From Plotosus lineatus (taxonomy: Eukaryota; Chordata; Actinopteri; Siluriformes; Plotosidae), in the NCBI GenBank assembly GCA_024760905.1, contig CM045737.1:12633726-12697725 (forward strand): a stretch of 64,000 nucleotides of DNA, given 5' to 3'. The position numbers and the translations under genes were made by a program. How positions within the stretch are numbered: position 1 is the stretch's first letter; the number at the start of each line of letters is the position of its first letter. Below, piece after piece: positions 41,497 through 51,877 of the stretch. The notes below the pieces were generated by a model that was given only the letters and a program-made list of their open reading frames with translations, did no database searches and was not told the origin of the DNA.

Positions 41497-43005
41497 TTGG
41501 ACAGTAAAGAAGGAGAAAATGATCTATACAGGCTGGCACAGCAGAGAAATAGAGATGGGAAGGACGTGCAGCAAGTTAGATTGATAGAGGACAGAGAGGG
41601 AAATGTATTGACTGATGACAGAAGTGTGCTGGGAAGATGGAAAGAGTACTTTGAAGTGCTGATGAATAAGGAAAATGAGAGAGAAAAAAAGAGTAGAAGA
41701 GGTGACCATTGAGGAGCAGGATGTAGAAAAAATCAGTAAGGGTGACGTGAGAAGGGCATTGAAGAGGATGAAGAATGGAAAGGCAGTTGGTCCTGGTGAT
41801 ATACCTGTGGAGGTATGGAAGTGTGTAGGAGAGGTAGCAGTAGATTTTCTGACAAGAACATTCAACAAGGTTCTAGAGAGTGAGCAGATGCCGGAGGAAT
41901 GGAGGAGAAGTGTGCTGGTGCCCATTTTTAAGAACAAGGGAGACGTGCAGAGTTGCAGCAACTACAGAGGGATAAAGTTAATGAGCCATACGATGAAGTT
42001 ATGGGAAAGAATAGTGGACGCTAGACTAAGGGCAGAGGTCAGTATTTGTGAACAACAGTTTGGTTTCATGCAAAGAAAGAGCACCACAGATGCAATGTTT
42101 GCTTTGAGGATGTTAATAGTTCGTTGGTGTAAGAGAAGAAGATGCAAAGGATAGGGTGAGATGGAGGCAGATGATTCGCTGTGGCGACCCCTGAAGGGAA
42201 AAGCCGAAAGGAAAAGAAGAAGAAGAAGAATAGAAAAGTACAGAGAAGGTCAGAGGGAACTGCATTGTGCCTTTGTGGAGCTGGAAAAAGCATATAACAG
42301 GGTGCCAAGAGAAGAACTGTGGTATTGCATGAGGAAGTCTGGAGTGGCAGAGAAGTATGTTAGAGTGGTGCAGGACATGTATGAGAGATGTAAGACAGTG
42401 GTGAGGTGTGCTGTCGGTGTGACCGACGAATTCAAGGTGGCGGTGGGACTGCATCAAGGGTCAGCTCTGAGCCCCTTCTTGTTTGCTATGGTGATGGACA
42501 GGCTGACAGACGAGGTGAGACAAGAATCTCCATGGACTATGATGTTTGCAGATGACATTGTGGTCTGTAGTGAGAGCAGAGAACAAGTGCAGGAAAATCT
42601 AGAGAGGTGGAGGTATGCCCTGGAAAGGAGAGGAATGAAGGTTAGCCTCAGAAAATCAGAATACATGTGTGTGAATGAGAAGGACCCAGGAGGAACGGTG
42701 ATGTTACAGGGAGCAGAGATAACGAAGGTGGAGGATTTTAAGTACTTAGGCTCAACAATCCAGAGCAATGGAGAGTGTGGAAAAGAGGTGAAGAAGCGTG
42801 TGCAGGCAGGCTGGAATGGTTGGAGAAAAGTGTCCGGTGTGATGTGCAATAGGAGAGTGCCAGCAAAAATGAAGGGAAAAGTGTACAAGATGGTGGTGAG
42901 CCCAGCGATGTTGTATGGCTTAGAAACAGTGGCACTGAGGAAAGGATGATTTGCTGTGGCGACCCCTGAAGGGAGCAGCCGAAAGTAAAAGAAGAAGAAG
43001 AAGAC
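41497..43005 (+). mobile_element. RTE-clade LINE, copy B, 5' truncated
   Basis: Plus-strand copy beginning TTGGACAGTAAAGAAGGAG (linker region) and ending GTGGCGACCCCTGAAGGGAG, GCAGCCGAAAGTAAAAGAAG and (GAA)n. Frame 1 (41675-42154) has GKAVGPGDIPVEVWKCVG, WRRSVLVPIFKNKGD and ISICEQQFGFM-like RT blocks. Frame 2 (42161-42949) has ELEKAYNRVPREELWYCM, GLHQGSALSPFLFAMVMD, MMFADDIVVCSESREQV and a KVEDFKYLGSTIQSNGECG block. The break between them is a 114-bp insertion (42120-42233). The 3' part from LRKG (42949) jumps to the tail, so the C-terminal domain is deleted. FADD is present. The element is inactive. Confidence 0.93.
42120..42228 (+). mobile_element. Tiny RTE 3'-end copy nested inside RTE copy B
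   Basis: 109 bp containing only the last part of the RTE 3' region (GTTGGTGTAAGAGAAGAAGA, GATAGGGTGAGATGGAGGCA, GATGATTCGCTGTGGCGACC, GCCGAAAGGAAAAGAAGAAG). It is bounded by AATAG at 42115-42119 and 42229-42233. Removing it restores the continuous RT sequence seen in copy C (GTTAATAGA.AAGTAC). Confidence 0.95.
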
Positions 43006-43056
43006 CTGGCACCACAGAGTTCTGACCTTAACTCTGCTGGAAGTCCTTGGCGTGTG
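43006..43056 (+). repeat. 51-bp flanking duplication, right copy
   Basis: Second copy of the sequence at 41446-41496, directly after the (GAA)n tail of the RTE copy. Confidence 0.93.
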
Positions 43057-43110
43057 CGGGAGAAGACTTTATGGCGTGGTTTGATTTTCCTGTCATCAAT
43101 TTATTTAAGA

Positions 43111-43710
43111 TGTAGGTGAAACATGAACTCAACTCTGGATGAAAATAAATGGTGTGATGTTGCATAAACTTGTCAAAACAATGCCATGGTGACTGCATGC
43201 TATAGTCAATTCTTAAGGCACTTCCGTAAAATATTATAGTGTTGGACGTTTTTTATGGCTTTACAACATATCTTCCATTTTTATGCCTGATGGGTTTTGC
43301 ACAGGACGCTGTACTTTTAACCATACACCTGATTTTAAACACCCATCAACCCACCCACATACACACATGAACATGTATTTCTTTAAAAGCATGTAGGGGG
43401 GGTGGTGGTTCTTAAATTTCACAGTCCCTGTTCAGAGAGGCTAGAAAAACATTTCTGTGGCCTGGGAGCATGGCCTGGGAGCATCCCCGGAGGCAACGGG
43501 CATTAACAGGTTCAAATCAAGCCCGGCTTTAAGCCTGAAGCTTCCCTGCTGACCACAAGCGTTAGTCAGGGTAAAAGCAATAAACATTAGGGTGGAGTCC
43601 AGTTAAGTTTTAATAAGGGGAAGAATTTTGTGCATGGTGTGTATGTGCGTCTGTATATTTTCACTCGTAACAAACAGACAAACTCAGAGCAGATTTCTAT
43701 TCTCAGCCAG
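43111..43710. other. No feature seen
   Basis: 0.6 kb single-copy-looking DNA without a supported exon. Confidence 0.4.
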
Positions 43711-43749
<39 letters not shown>

Positions 43750-43762
43750 GGGGGGGGGGGGC
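43711..43762. repeat. (GT)n(G)n microsatellite
   Basis: GT repeats running into a 16-bp G run. Confidence 0.98.
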
Positions 43763-44059
43763 CTGTGTTTTAAAGCCGATTGTATTCGATTGCCGCTAAT
43801 AACATTCAGTATGGTATGTGCATCTGTATATGTCTTTTTACACATCATGGTTTACACATATTTAAACATATTTAAAGTTTAATAAACACAGCAGTAAATA
43901 AAGTCAGTCTACATAAATGTGTCAAAATCTAGCGGACTGCATATAACTTAATTACAATCATTACAGATTGAATGTCATGCTTTGGTTGTTCGGAAGCTAT
44001 ATGCCATCGTAAGAGAATGTAAACCTCGTTGGTTTATAATTAGACAAATGTATAGAACG

Positions 44060-44633
44060 CAGTGCTTTTCAATTATTTTCTGTGACGCCCCCTCTAGGAA
44101 GAAAAAAACATTTCACTTCCCCCACACCTTCCCGCGAGCAACCATAAATAGTATTATTTGTCCATAAAACCTTTATTAGTACACCTTCTGCATAACATTG
44201 TATCTTTATTAACATTAAAAAGAATAAATAAATAAATATAGCTCAACTTACAATCATGAAAAACTTCATGAGCATTGCTTTTTAATCTGCAATAGAAAAT
44301 ATTTAACGTGCCAATGTGCCTGAAATTAAAAAAAAAAAAACATCCTTATTTAAACTCATTTAACTTATTTAAACTCATTCACCTTATTTATGTCTTAATA
44401 GCTCCGTCTCTCTTCACCTTTCTCTCCTTTCCTGTGAGAAAATTTTCCGTGCTGTTACTTGAGGGGTTGTTTACTGTGCTTCATATCATTGGCTCATGCA
44501 ATGAGAGCACCACTGCCAACTAGTGCAGTGGAGGTGCAATTACACTTAATTCTCGTACACTATTCCAAAAAAGCATGTTCCCCAGGGTCATACCCCCACC
44601 ACCACCACCACCTCCACGATTTGAGAAGCACTG
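44060..44633. mobile_element. hAT-like MITE, same family as 31264-31529
   Basis: CAGTGCTTTTCAATTATTTT left end and GATTTGAGAAGCACTG right end. Interior shares TGACGCCCCCTCTAGGAAGA and TTCCCCAGGGTCATACCCCC with the 31264 copy in the opposite orientation. No clear 8-bp duplication remains. Confidence 0.78.
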
Positions 44634-44759
44634 ATGTAATAACATGTCTGTGATGCACAACAGGGGAAAAGGTTTTTATTTTATTTTTTTCCTTGCAGAA
44701 GATGAATGTAAAGATGAAGCTGAAGATAATATATGCAATGCATGCCCAAAAAAACAATA

Positions 44760-45090
44760 AAAAATGCATTCTAATATTTTGTTGGGCCGCCTATAGCATT
44801 GATTACATCATGTAATCGCCATGACACTGATTTGTCACAGGTAAATCACATTTAATTTAATATATAATTTGACATTTAATTCCAGAGTTCAAAATTTTAA
44901 ATTGATGATGGGCATATTGAGCCACTCCAAAAAATCCGTAAAATCTCCTGCACATCCCAAAGACTTCCAATAGGGTTAAGGTCTGGAGTGTGTGATGCCA
45001 GTTCATGTGTGAAAATGATTCCTAATGCTACCCGAACCTCTCTTTCGCTATTTGAGCCCCAGGTTAACATCCGTGACATCAGGGAAGAAA
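44760..45090 (-). pseudogene. Tc1-like transposase C-terminal fragment
   Basis: The minus-strand frame 44897-45079 contains IIFTHELASHTPDLNPIGSLWDVQEILR, i.e. the Tc1 C-terminal SPDLNPIE-LW block with Glu changed to Gly at the catalytic position. On the plus strand the left end reads GGGCCGCCTATAGCATTGAT, shared with 41230-41270. Non-functional. Confidence 0.8.
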
Positions 45091-45318
45091 AAGTCCATTG
45101 ATGTCATAACCTGCTTGTTGAGTACATTCAGGTTGTCAGCTGACTTCATTTTATTGCCACATAATGCTGCTGAGCTTCACCCGGACCAACCCGACCAAAT
45201 ATCGAAGTGATTTCATGCTGTAATGAACGCTAAAGGTTTTTCAAACTATATTCCTAACTTTGTATAAATAGATAAGTAGAGAATTCAGATGTGCATAGCT
45301 AATTAGCTGCTATTTCAC

Positions 45319-45622
45319 TATTCTCACCAAAATGCAAATACACTTTCTTTACATATAAACAATTACGTTTAATTGATATGCAAACAATTTAATGAACATG
45401 GGCAGTCGTGGCCTGGTGGTAAAGGTGCTGGATCACTGATCCCAAGGTTGGGTGTTCAAGCCCCACTCTCAATAGGTTGTCACTGTTACCGGCACCTTGG
45501 GATCAGTGATCCAGCACCTTTGCCACCAGGCCACTACTGCCCATGTTCTTTAAATTGTTTGCATATCATTGTACGTAATTGTTTATATGTAAAGAAAGTG
45601 TATTTACATTTTGGTGAGAATA
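45319..45622. repeat. Inverted repeat, 130-bp arms
   Basis: Arm 1 (45319-45448) holds about 80 bp of flanking DNA plus the SINE-1 head. Arm 2 (45494-45622) is its reverse complement with few differences. A 45-bp spacer lies between. A 71-bp direct copy of 45424-45494 reappears at 45631-45701. Confidence 0.95.
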
Positions 45623-45701
45623 CTGATATAGGTGCTGGATCATTGATCCCAAGGTTGGGTGTTCAAGCCCCACTCTCAATAGGTTGTCACTGTTACCGGC
45701 A
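45399..45701 (+). mobile_element. SINE-1 head, duplicated in direct-inverted-direct order
   Basis: GGGCAGTCGTGGCCTGGTGG head with GGTGTTCAAGCCCC B box, followed by an inverted copy of the head and then a second direct copy. All copies stop at GTTGTCACTGTTACCGGC, after which a SINE-2 tail begins. Body and tail of SINE-1 are absent. Confidence 0.9.
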
Positions 45702-45704
45702 ATT

Positions 45705-45873
45705 TGTAACAGCCAGTTGCTAATATGGAAGAAATCAGTTTACCCATAGTAAATGCACATAAGCAAAGGGAGGACATGCAAACTCCACATGGAAATGCCT
45801 GAGCCTGGGATTCGAACCCATGACCTTCTTCCTGCAAGGTGGATGTGCTAACCATTATGCCACCATGCCACCC
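45705..45873 (-). mobile_element. SINE-2 fragment
   Basis: Reverse orientation: GGACATGCAAACTCCACATG, GGGATTCGAACCCATGACC B-box region, GTGCTAACCATTATGCCACC and ATGCCACCC head. Confidence 0.82.
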
Positions 45874-46199
45874 TTTATTAAATCTAACATATACTGTATA
45901 CTAAACAAACGTTCAGGGCATCAGTTAGAGATGTGAGAAGGGCGTGAAAAGGTGATTGTAAAGGGGACGTATGATTGAAGCAATAAATGTGAAGCAGGTT
46001 GTGGTGAAAACAATCATCAGAACACTGTCAGAGTACAGTAAAATTAGATTTACCATAAGCACAGTGCTGGAATAAAACTATCTAATGTTGAGAGCCTGGG
46101 TTATTTAAATGGAGCATTTTGATCATAAACGGCTGATTTCAGAGTCAGATTATGCGACGTTAATAGCGCCTACTAAAGGCGTTATTACTTGAATAATCA

Positions 46200-46530
46200 T
46201 ATTTTTGAGGGAGCATAGTGATATAGTGTTTAGGAAGACGTCTCTGGGTTCACACCTCATGGCTAACTGGGGCCTTTCTATGTGGAATTCAGACATGTTC
46301 TTCCTGTGCTTGCATGACTATCCTCAAACAGTCCAAAACCATGTGCATTCGCTGAACTGGGCGATTTTAATTGCCCCTCGGTGTAGACGTGAGTGTGAAT
46401 GGTTGTTTGAGTCTGTTATCCTCTCAATAGACTTGTTCAGCTCTCACCCGAAGTCAGCCGGGATTGACTCCGGCTTTTCCGTGACCCTGATGGGCAAGCT
46501 GTATAAATGATGGATGAGTAGATTTTCTTT
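46200..46530 (+). mobile_element. SINE-2, old copy
   Basis: GGGAGCATAGTGATATAGTG head, GTTCACACCTCATGGC B-box region, TATGTGGAATTCAGACATGT, AACAGTCCAAAACCATGTGC, AATTGCCCCTCGGTGTAGAC and a final GTGACCCTGATGGGCAAGC...AATGATGGATGAG tail. Confidence 0.8.
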
Positions 46531-47948
46531 GAAGAAACCTGGAAACCTCAGCGGTCTGAACTGATCATGAACATTTTCAATCATCAGAATAAATTGAGGA
46601 AAGTCACGGCATGCACAAGTCTAAATATCTTTCCTTGTGTATCTGTGGACATATCTTCTCAAAATAAGCTGTTGATTTAAGCTGCTGGCACTAATTATGG
46701 CTTTGACCTCGAGTGACCTTTAACTTTCATGTCAGTTCGGTCAACAGAGTTTGGAGTCCTGAGATATGAGAACGAGAATATCCTGACTTTGATGCCCACT
46801 GATATACAGCCATGAAGGTGACTTTGTCACGGTGGGAAAATCTTGTCTTTTAAGCAGCACTTATAAGCTTAGTGAGTTGACAGGAAAATTGATACCAGCC
46901 TAATAAAAGCTTATCTGAGCTTTGGAGCGGACTACAGATAGGATGTGGGCTTCTTTGAGGTCATGTTTATAGGCTTCAGCTGCAAAGCCATGCATCCTTC
47001 GGCCAGAGTGCGATTATGAAACAGGATCCATTTGATCTTACGTTTATTTATTTGGTGGCTTTTGTTGCACCTCATAATTTTGACACAACATAACCTTGTT
47101 TAGAAAGATTGTTCTCATTAGGTTTGTGAATCAACCATCGTTGCGTGGATGACAGCTTTATATAAACAGAACAGAGTCTGTACAAATGACAAGTCATGGA
47201 GAAGATTGGATGTCTTGATCAGAAACAGAACATTGAAGACAGCTGGCAGAGCAGAACCTGTTGCTGGGAAACAAAAAGAGAAAAAAAAATTCAAAATAAA
47301 TAAACTGTAAAAAGTGAATCATTCATGAACAGTTGTACATAATTGAACACGGTGTTAGCATCCACTCAGCTATACTGATGACACACATCTGTAAGTTTCA
47401 GCCAAACCAGATGACAGACAAAAGTTTAATAAAGTTGAGAGTTGTTTAAACGCCACTGTGTTCTGAGTAACGTCCTTCAACTTAAATCCAGCAAGTCCAC
47501 AAGCAGCTCAGACGAGGCATTTTTGATTATATAGTAAGTCTTGAAAGCCTATGCGCAGCAGTCAAAAGGCTTTGGTGTGATTATTGAAGGCAGGCTGAAG
47601 GATATCCTTTCAAAAACAACCTCAGATGCAACGATGAGATATGTTTGCAGTGTTGGTCCATTAAAAACTAAGGTATGCCTTTATTACCTCTTTATTACTT
47701 TTTTGAGCGGTGGGGGCAGGGTGGAGACTCATGCACATCCCCCTACTTCATATAAAGTGGCTTCAGGGTGTTAAAGAGAAAGTGTCACCAGTTGGGCATG
47801 TGCACTCGGGCCTGGCCACTCTTCATTAGAAATCTCACCTCTCTCTTTGCTGTTACACAACTGAGAGGAAATGGCTGACAGACAGTCAGTTGTATATAAG
47901 CAGCTCTTTTTAAGCCTCTGCCATGTAGAAAATTCCTCATTCTTCATT
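46531..47948. other. 1.4 kb without a supported gene
   Basis: Single-copy-looking DNA. No exon with both splice sites, transposon end or RNA gene is recognised. Confidence 0.4.
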
Positions 47949-48124
47949 TACAGGGATCCCTCACTTTCATCCGTCACTTTTTTAATGGGGACCGAGACCC
48001 CCCACCCCCCCATGACCACAATTTCCACGATGTAGGATTGACACACACCCCCCCCCCCCCCCGACGTATACGTATATGTATATGTTTATATAATACCATT
48101 ATATAATAAATACATATTCAACTC

Positions 48125-48383
48125 TGTCTGTCTGTCTTCCTTTCGGCTTTTTCCCTTTTACTCGAAAGTCGCCACAGCGAATCATCTGATTCGCACATTT
48201 GATTTGGCAGAGGTTTTTACGTCGGATGCCCTTCCTGACACAACCCTTTTAGCAAGGGACAGAAACACGCTGACGACTTTGCAGCCTACTCTTTACGAAA
48301 GTCAGCAATGGTTCTTTTACATGCCTCTCACCATAGACAGTGAGAGACATGGCCCGCCTTTGATAACCCAGTTAGCTGCACTA
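48125..48383 (-). mobile_element. SINE-1R nested in MITE-A, head truncated
   Basis: Reverse orientation from GTCTGTCTTCCTTTCGGC (RTE-like tail) to GATAACCCAGTTAGCTGC, then cut before the tRNA-like head. Inserted in the ATTCAAC/ACTATAAATGC sequence of MITE-A. Confidence 0.9.
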
Positions 48384-48473
48384 TAAATGCTTATAATAAC
48401 AATTAAACATTCAAAAATAATGCATAAGATGTAAATAAAATATAAATACATACACGCATACAGACACGCGCGA

Positions 48474-48476
<3 letters not shown>

Positions 48477-48529
<53 letters not shown>
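48477..48529. repeat. (CA)n microsatellite
   Basis: About 50 bp of CA in the conserved microsatellite position of MITE-A. Confidence 0.98.
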
Positions 48530-48530
<1 letters not shown>

Positions 48531-48555
48531 TGCGCTCGCACACACTTAGATACAC

Positions 48556-49664
48556 ACCGTCAGCCTTCTTACGAAATTAATCACCAGAGCCTTTTTCATA
48601 GCCTGGAGTTTTCGTAAGTAGAGGCGCATTTTACATGTAAAGCGCGTGATTCGTTCCAAGGCTCACAAGACGACCCCATAAACCCTTTAAAAATGATAAA
48701 AGTACACCAATTTTGTATGAAATATATGTTAAAAGTAAAAGAAAATTATTTATTAAACCATTTAAACATTTTATTAATATATTAAACTATTTTATTAACA
48801 TATTTATTAATTAAACAATTATTAAACATTTTTATTAACCAAACCAAACAATACTAAACGTTATTAAGCATTTGTGATGCGCTCCGCCAAGTGCTGGCGG
48901 CGATGCGGTGGACACCGGAGCTTTTGGGGCGGAACGCGGCTTGTCCGGACGTCCTATCTGTCAAGCAGCCAAGTGCACTTTGAAAACTTGTTTAGTGTTC
49001 AACATTTACTCGTTTGCTTGAGGGATCGGAGGTCGGACGAGCCGCGCCCCGTATCGGGGGCGCTGGTGTCAGTTGCGACGTCACCCACACTCAGCGGAGC
49101 GTGCCATATTTGTGGCTTCACCGAAGACACTGGAGCTTTTGAGACGGGGCACGGCTTGTCCGGACCTCTGATCTGTCATGCAGGCAAGTGCGTTTTGAAC
49201 ACTTGTTTAGTACTCAACATTCACTCGTTTGCTTGAGGGATTAGAGGTCCGGATGAGCCACGTTTTGCCCGCATTCAGCTGAGCACGCCACATTTATTGA
49301 ACATTTACTGAATTAAACAACTTAAAAAATGAAAAATTAGCTGCATGAAGCACTCTCAAAAAACTCACGAACCAATAGTACAGCTCTCCTTTACGCGTGT
49401 GACAAACAAGCATTATAAGTACAGTACTATGGCGATTCAGCTCCCTCCTGGCCAATAGGAGGCCAATGGGAGGCCAGCGGGGCGGGGATGTTGGGAGACA
49501 GCCAATGAGAGAGCAACTTGCACATTGTTTGAATGTTTGAATGGCGCATTTGGTGCTTTTCGTAAGAAGTTCTTTCGTATACAGAGGACAAAAATTTAGG
49601 AAAATGTTTTCGTATACTGGATTTTTTGTATTCAGGGGTTTTCTTAAGAAGGGGGCCGACTGTA
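48556..49664. mobile_element. MITE-C-like element nested in MITE-A
   Basis: Left end near CGTCAGCCTTCTTACGAAAT and right end CTTAAGAAGGGGGCCGACTG followed by TA. Subterminal TTTTCGTAAG and CATTTTACATGTAAAGCGCG repeats are shared with MITE-B and the 56521 copy. The interior holds a 215-bp tandem module (48911-49125 and 49126 to about 49300) with CTTGTCCGGAC and ACTCGTTTGCTTGAGGGAT in both units, and a CCAATGGGAGGCCAGCGGGG repeat. Confidence 0.8.
48911..49300. repeat. Two-unit tandem module, 215-bp period
   Basis: Unit 1 starts GACACCGGAGCTTTTGGGGC and unit 2 starts GACACTGGAGCTTTTGAGAC. It is much more G+C rich than its surroundings and contains GCGACGTCACCC, a CRE-like site. A 120-codon frame spans both units but its repeated peptide only mirrors the DNA repeat. 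Confidence 0.88.
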
Positions 49665-50033
49665 GTTTTATTGGGGGTTCAGGTTGTTGGGGATTTTTTT
49701 GTTTGTTTGTTTGTTTGGTTGTTTTTTTTTTTTTGTTGTTTTTTTTTTGCACAATTGGAATTGTTTTGCGTCATTTTCCTTAACGTTTCCCCTATTTTTA
49801 TTTTTCCTTAATTTACTTATTTTTTGATTAATATTTTCGAAAAACCCGCAATGCACTGAAGCCACAGAAACTGAAGCACGAAGTAACGAGGGATCACTGT
49901 CCATTCATTTTTTTCTCTCCTCCTTCATCAGCGTTTCTGGATTTAAAGGGATGATGTGGTGAAAGTAGTGACCATTCCAAGAATAAGCCGGTGAACATTT
50001 GGTTTCCTCAAAGTCAAATTTCATTCAATCATC

Positions 50034-50356
50034 CATTTTCCTGAACTGCTTGATCCTAATTGGGGTTGCGGGAGGCTGGCAGCCATCTCAGCCGACTCTG
50101 GGTGAAAGCAGAGTACAGCTCGGCAGGCCATCACAGGGCGGAAACACGCTGACAGCTATGCAGCTACTCTTGACGAAAATGAGCAATGGTTCTCTAACCC
50201 GAACCTCACAACATAGACAGTGAGAGACATGGCCGGCCTTTGATAACCCAGTTAGCTGCACTGGGGGGACAGTGACAACCCATTGAAAGTGGGGCTTGAA
50301 CCCCCAACCTTGGGATCAGTGATCCAGCACTTTTACCACCAGGACACCACTGCCTG
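50034..50356 (-). mobile_element. SINE-1, full length
   Basis: Reverse orientation: CTGAACTGCTTGATCCTAAT, GTCAGCAATGG-like body, GTTAGCTGCACTGGGGGGAC, GCTTGAACCCCCAACCTTGG and CACCAGGACACCACTGCC. Confidence 0.92.
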
Positions 50357-50643
50357 AAGTCCTATTTCTTATTTGAAAAAGGCCGGATTTATTTCAAGAC
50401 ATTTGAGTGGTTAAACTAAATTATTAATTGTCGTTTGAGCCCAGACAACAAAAGATAGACTCAGTTTGTAAAGTTTTCGCTTCATAATGACTGATGTGTG
50501 AATTTCCTGTGGTGCTTACAAAAGAAACTTTTGGGATCAATCTACGCATGCATGACTGGTGCCTGAGCTCTTTAGTAATGAGCCACTAATGCTGGCATAA
50601 CCTTTCCTCACCCATTCTTTATCCTCTTATCATTCTCTTATCA

Positions 50644-50647
50644 TCTC

Positions 50648-50678
<31 letters not shown>

Positions 50679-50694
50679 CGCTCTCTCTCTTTCC
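50644..50694. repeat. (TC)n microsatellite
   Basis: About 50 bp of CT/TC repeats with CCCT and CGCT interruptions. Confidence 0.95.
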
Positions 50695-51708
50695 CTGCCA
50701 GTTTCAGATGGGTACAGCCAAAATAGAACTGTTTATTTGACTAAGATTCACCATCTGTACCGGTGGACAGTCTGTACATATCTACCCTGGAATTTCCCCT
50801 TATCAGGCAAGCGTGATGTCATTGCAATTAATTTATCCAAAAAAGGACGATAGGTACGTTTATCATCGGCATCACCTTCACGTTCTTCATCAAAACACAG
50901 GGGTGGAGGTTTTTGTTTTTTTCTGAAGCTGTACCTTTATGTGTGTGATACTAAGCTACGCATACTCCATCACCTCAGGGAGTAACTACACTCCTGCTAA
51001 CTAAAGAATTACTATATGGAGAAGGACCACATCCATCTCGCTCTTGCACCTCGAGAACCACTAAGCAATAGGAAAGCAGTCTTACCGCGTTATGAAAGCA
51101 TTTGGAAGCGCTGAGTCATTGAGGGGTTGCATCCAAGCTGCTGATCTGTTTTATAGAACGAGGTATACTGTATATTACAAGGGTTTACACTGACATGTTT
51201 TTACACCACATTTTTGCACGATTAGCTCTCTTGACTATAAAATGAGTAATATCCAGGTGGAGTAGTTGCATCACTGTGGTTTAACCCGGTGGTCAAGTGG
51301 TTTGCAAGGGTATGAAGATCAAATAACACTTGTGTTGGGATTTAGGTTATTATGCTATTAAAGCATGGTTGCGTTGAAATGTCAGATCGCAGGTCATACA
51401 GATAACTGTGTGTGGTAACACCTGAAACTCAGCATCTCCACTGTTTACTCATCCATAACTAGAGGACTGATGAAAAAGAGCTGTGTGCTCTGGATCGTGT
51501 AGCTGATTGAAACACAGCTTGGCGGGTCTTGCTTTCCTCTTAAGGACTTGGCTGCTCAAAGTAAATCTTATGGCACTGAGCCATGAAACGCAGAAACTTT
51601 CTGTTTGTTTTGTCAGAGGGATCATACCCTAGTGGCCGTTCCTCAAATAAACTGTTCAGGCACAGCGGTACATACAGAAAGTTCTATGAGCGTTGGATAT
51701 CTGTGCAT

Positions 51709-51710
<2 letters not shown>

Positions 51711-51754
<44 letters not shown>
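51711..51754. repeat. (GT)n microsatellite
   Basis: About 44 bp of GT repeats. Confidence 0.98.
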
Positions 51755-51757
<3 letters not shown>

Positions 51758-51877
51758 CCAATGTAGTATTTTCTTAGTTGGCATTTTTTTCTTATACATA
51801 CTACCAGTCAAAGGTTTTAGAACACCCCCATTATTTATTTGTTTGTTTGTTTACATGTCTCAGTGTAGACTTTCATC

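Larger units (their letters stand above)
41190..43110 (+). mobile_element. Tc1-like remnant that hosts RTE copy B
   Basis: The left part (41190-41496) has TACACTGAATGGCCAAAACA, GCTGGACCGCCTGTAGCC and, at 41452-41490, a frame reading PQSPDLNSVGSPW, which is the C-terminal SPDLNPIE-LW block of Tc1-like transposases. The right part resumes at 43006. The element at 44760-45090 is a related copy that shares GGCCGCCTATAGCATTGATT and the same transposase block. Confidence 0.7.
47951..49899. mobile_element. MITE-A split by SINE-1R and MITE-C
   Basis: Left end CAGGGATCCCTCACTTTCAT after TA at 47949-47950. Right end GTAACGAGGGATCACTG at 49883-49899. The pieces 47951-48122, 48384-48550 and 49667-49899 add up, in order, to the complete MITE-A at 14561-15072. 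The two gaps are filled by nested insertions. Confidence 0.85.
50357..51860. other. 1.5 kb without a supported gene
   Basis: Contains a (TC)n tract at 50644-50694 and a (GT)n tract at 51711-51754. Otherwise single-copy-looking DNA with no convincing exon. Confidence 0.4.

Noticed and set aside
48874..49236. 120-codon open frame with an internal peptide repeat
   Set aside because: The peptide repeat only reflects the 215-bp DNA tandem module inside a MITE. No start context or homology is recognised.
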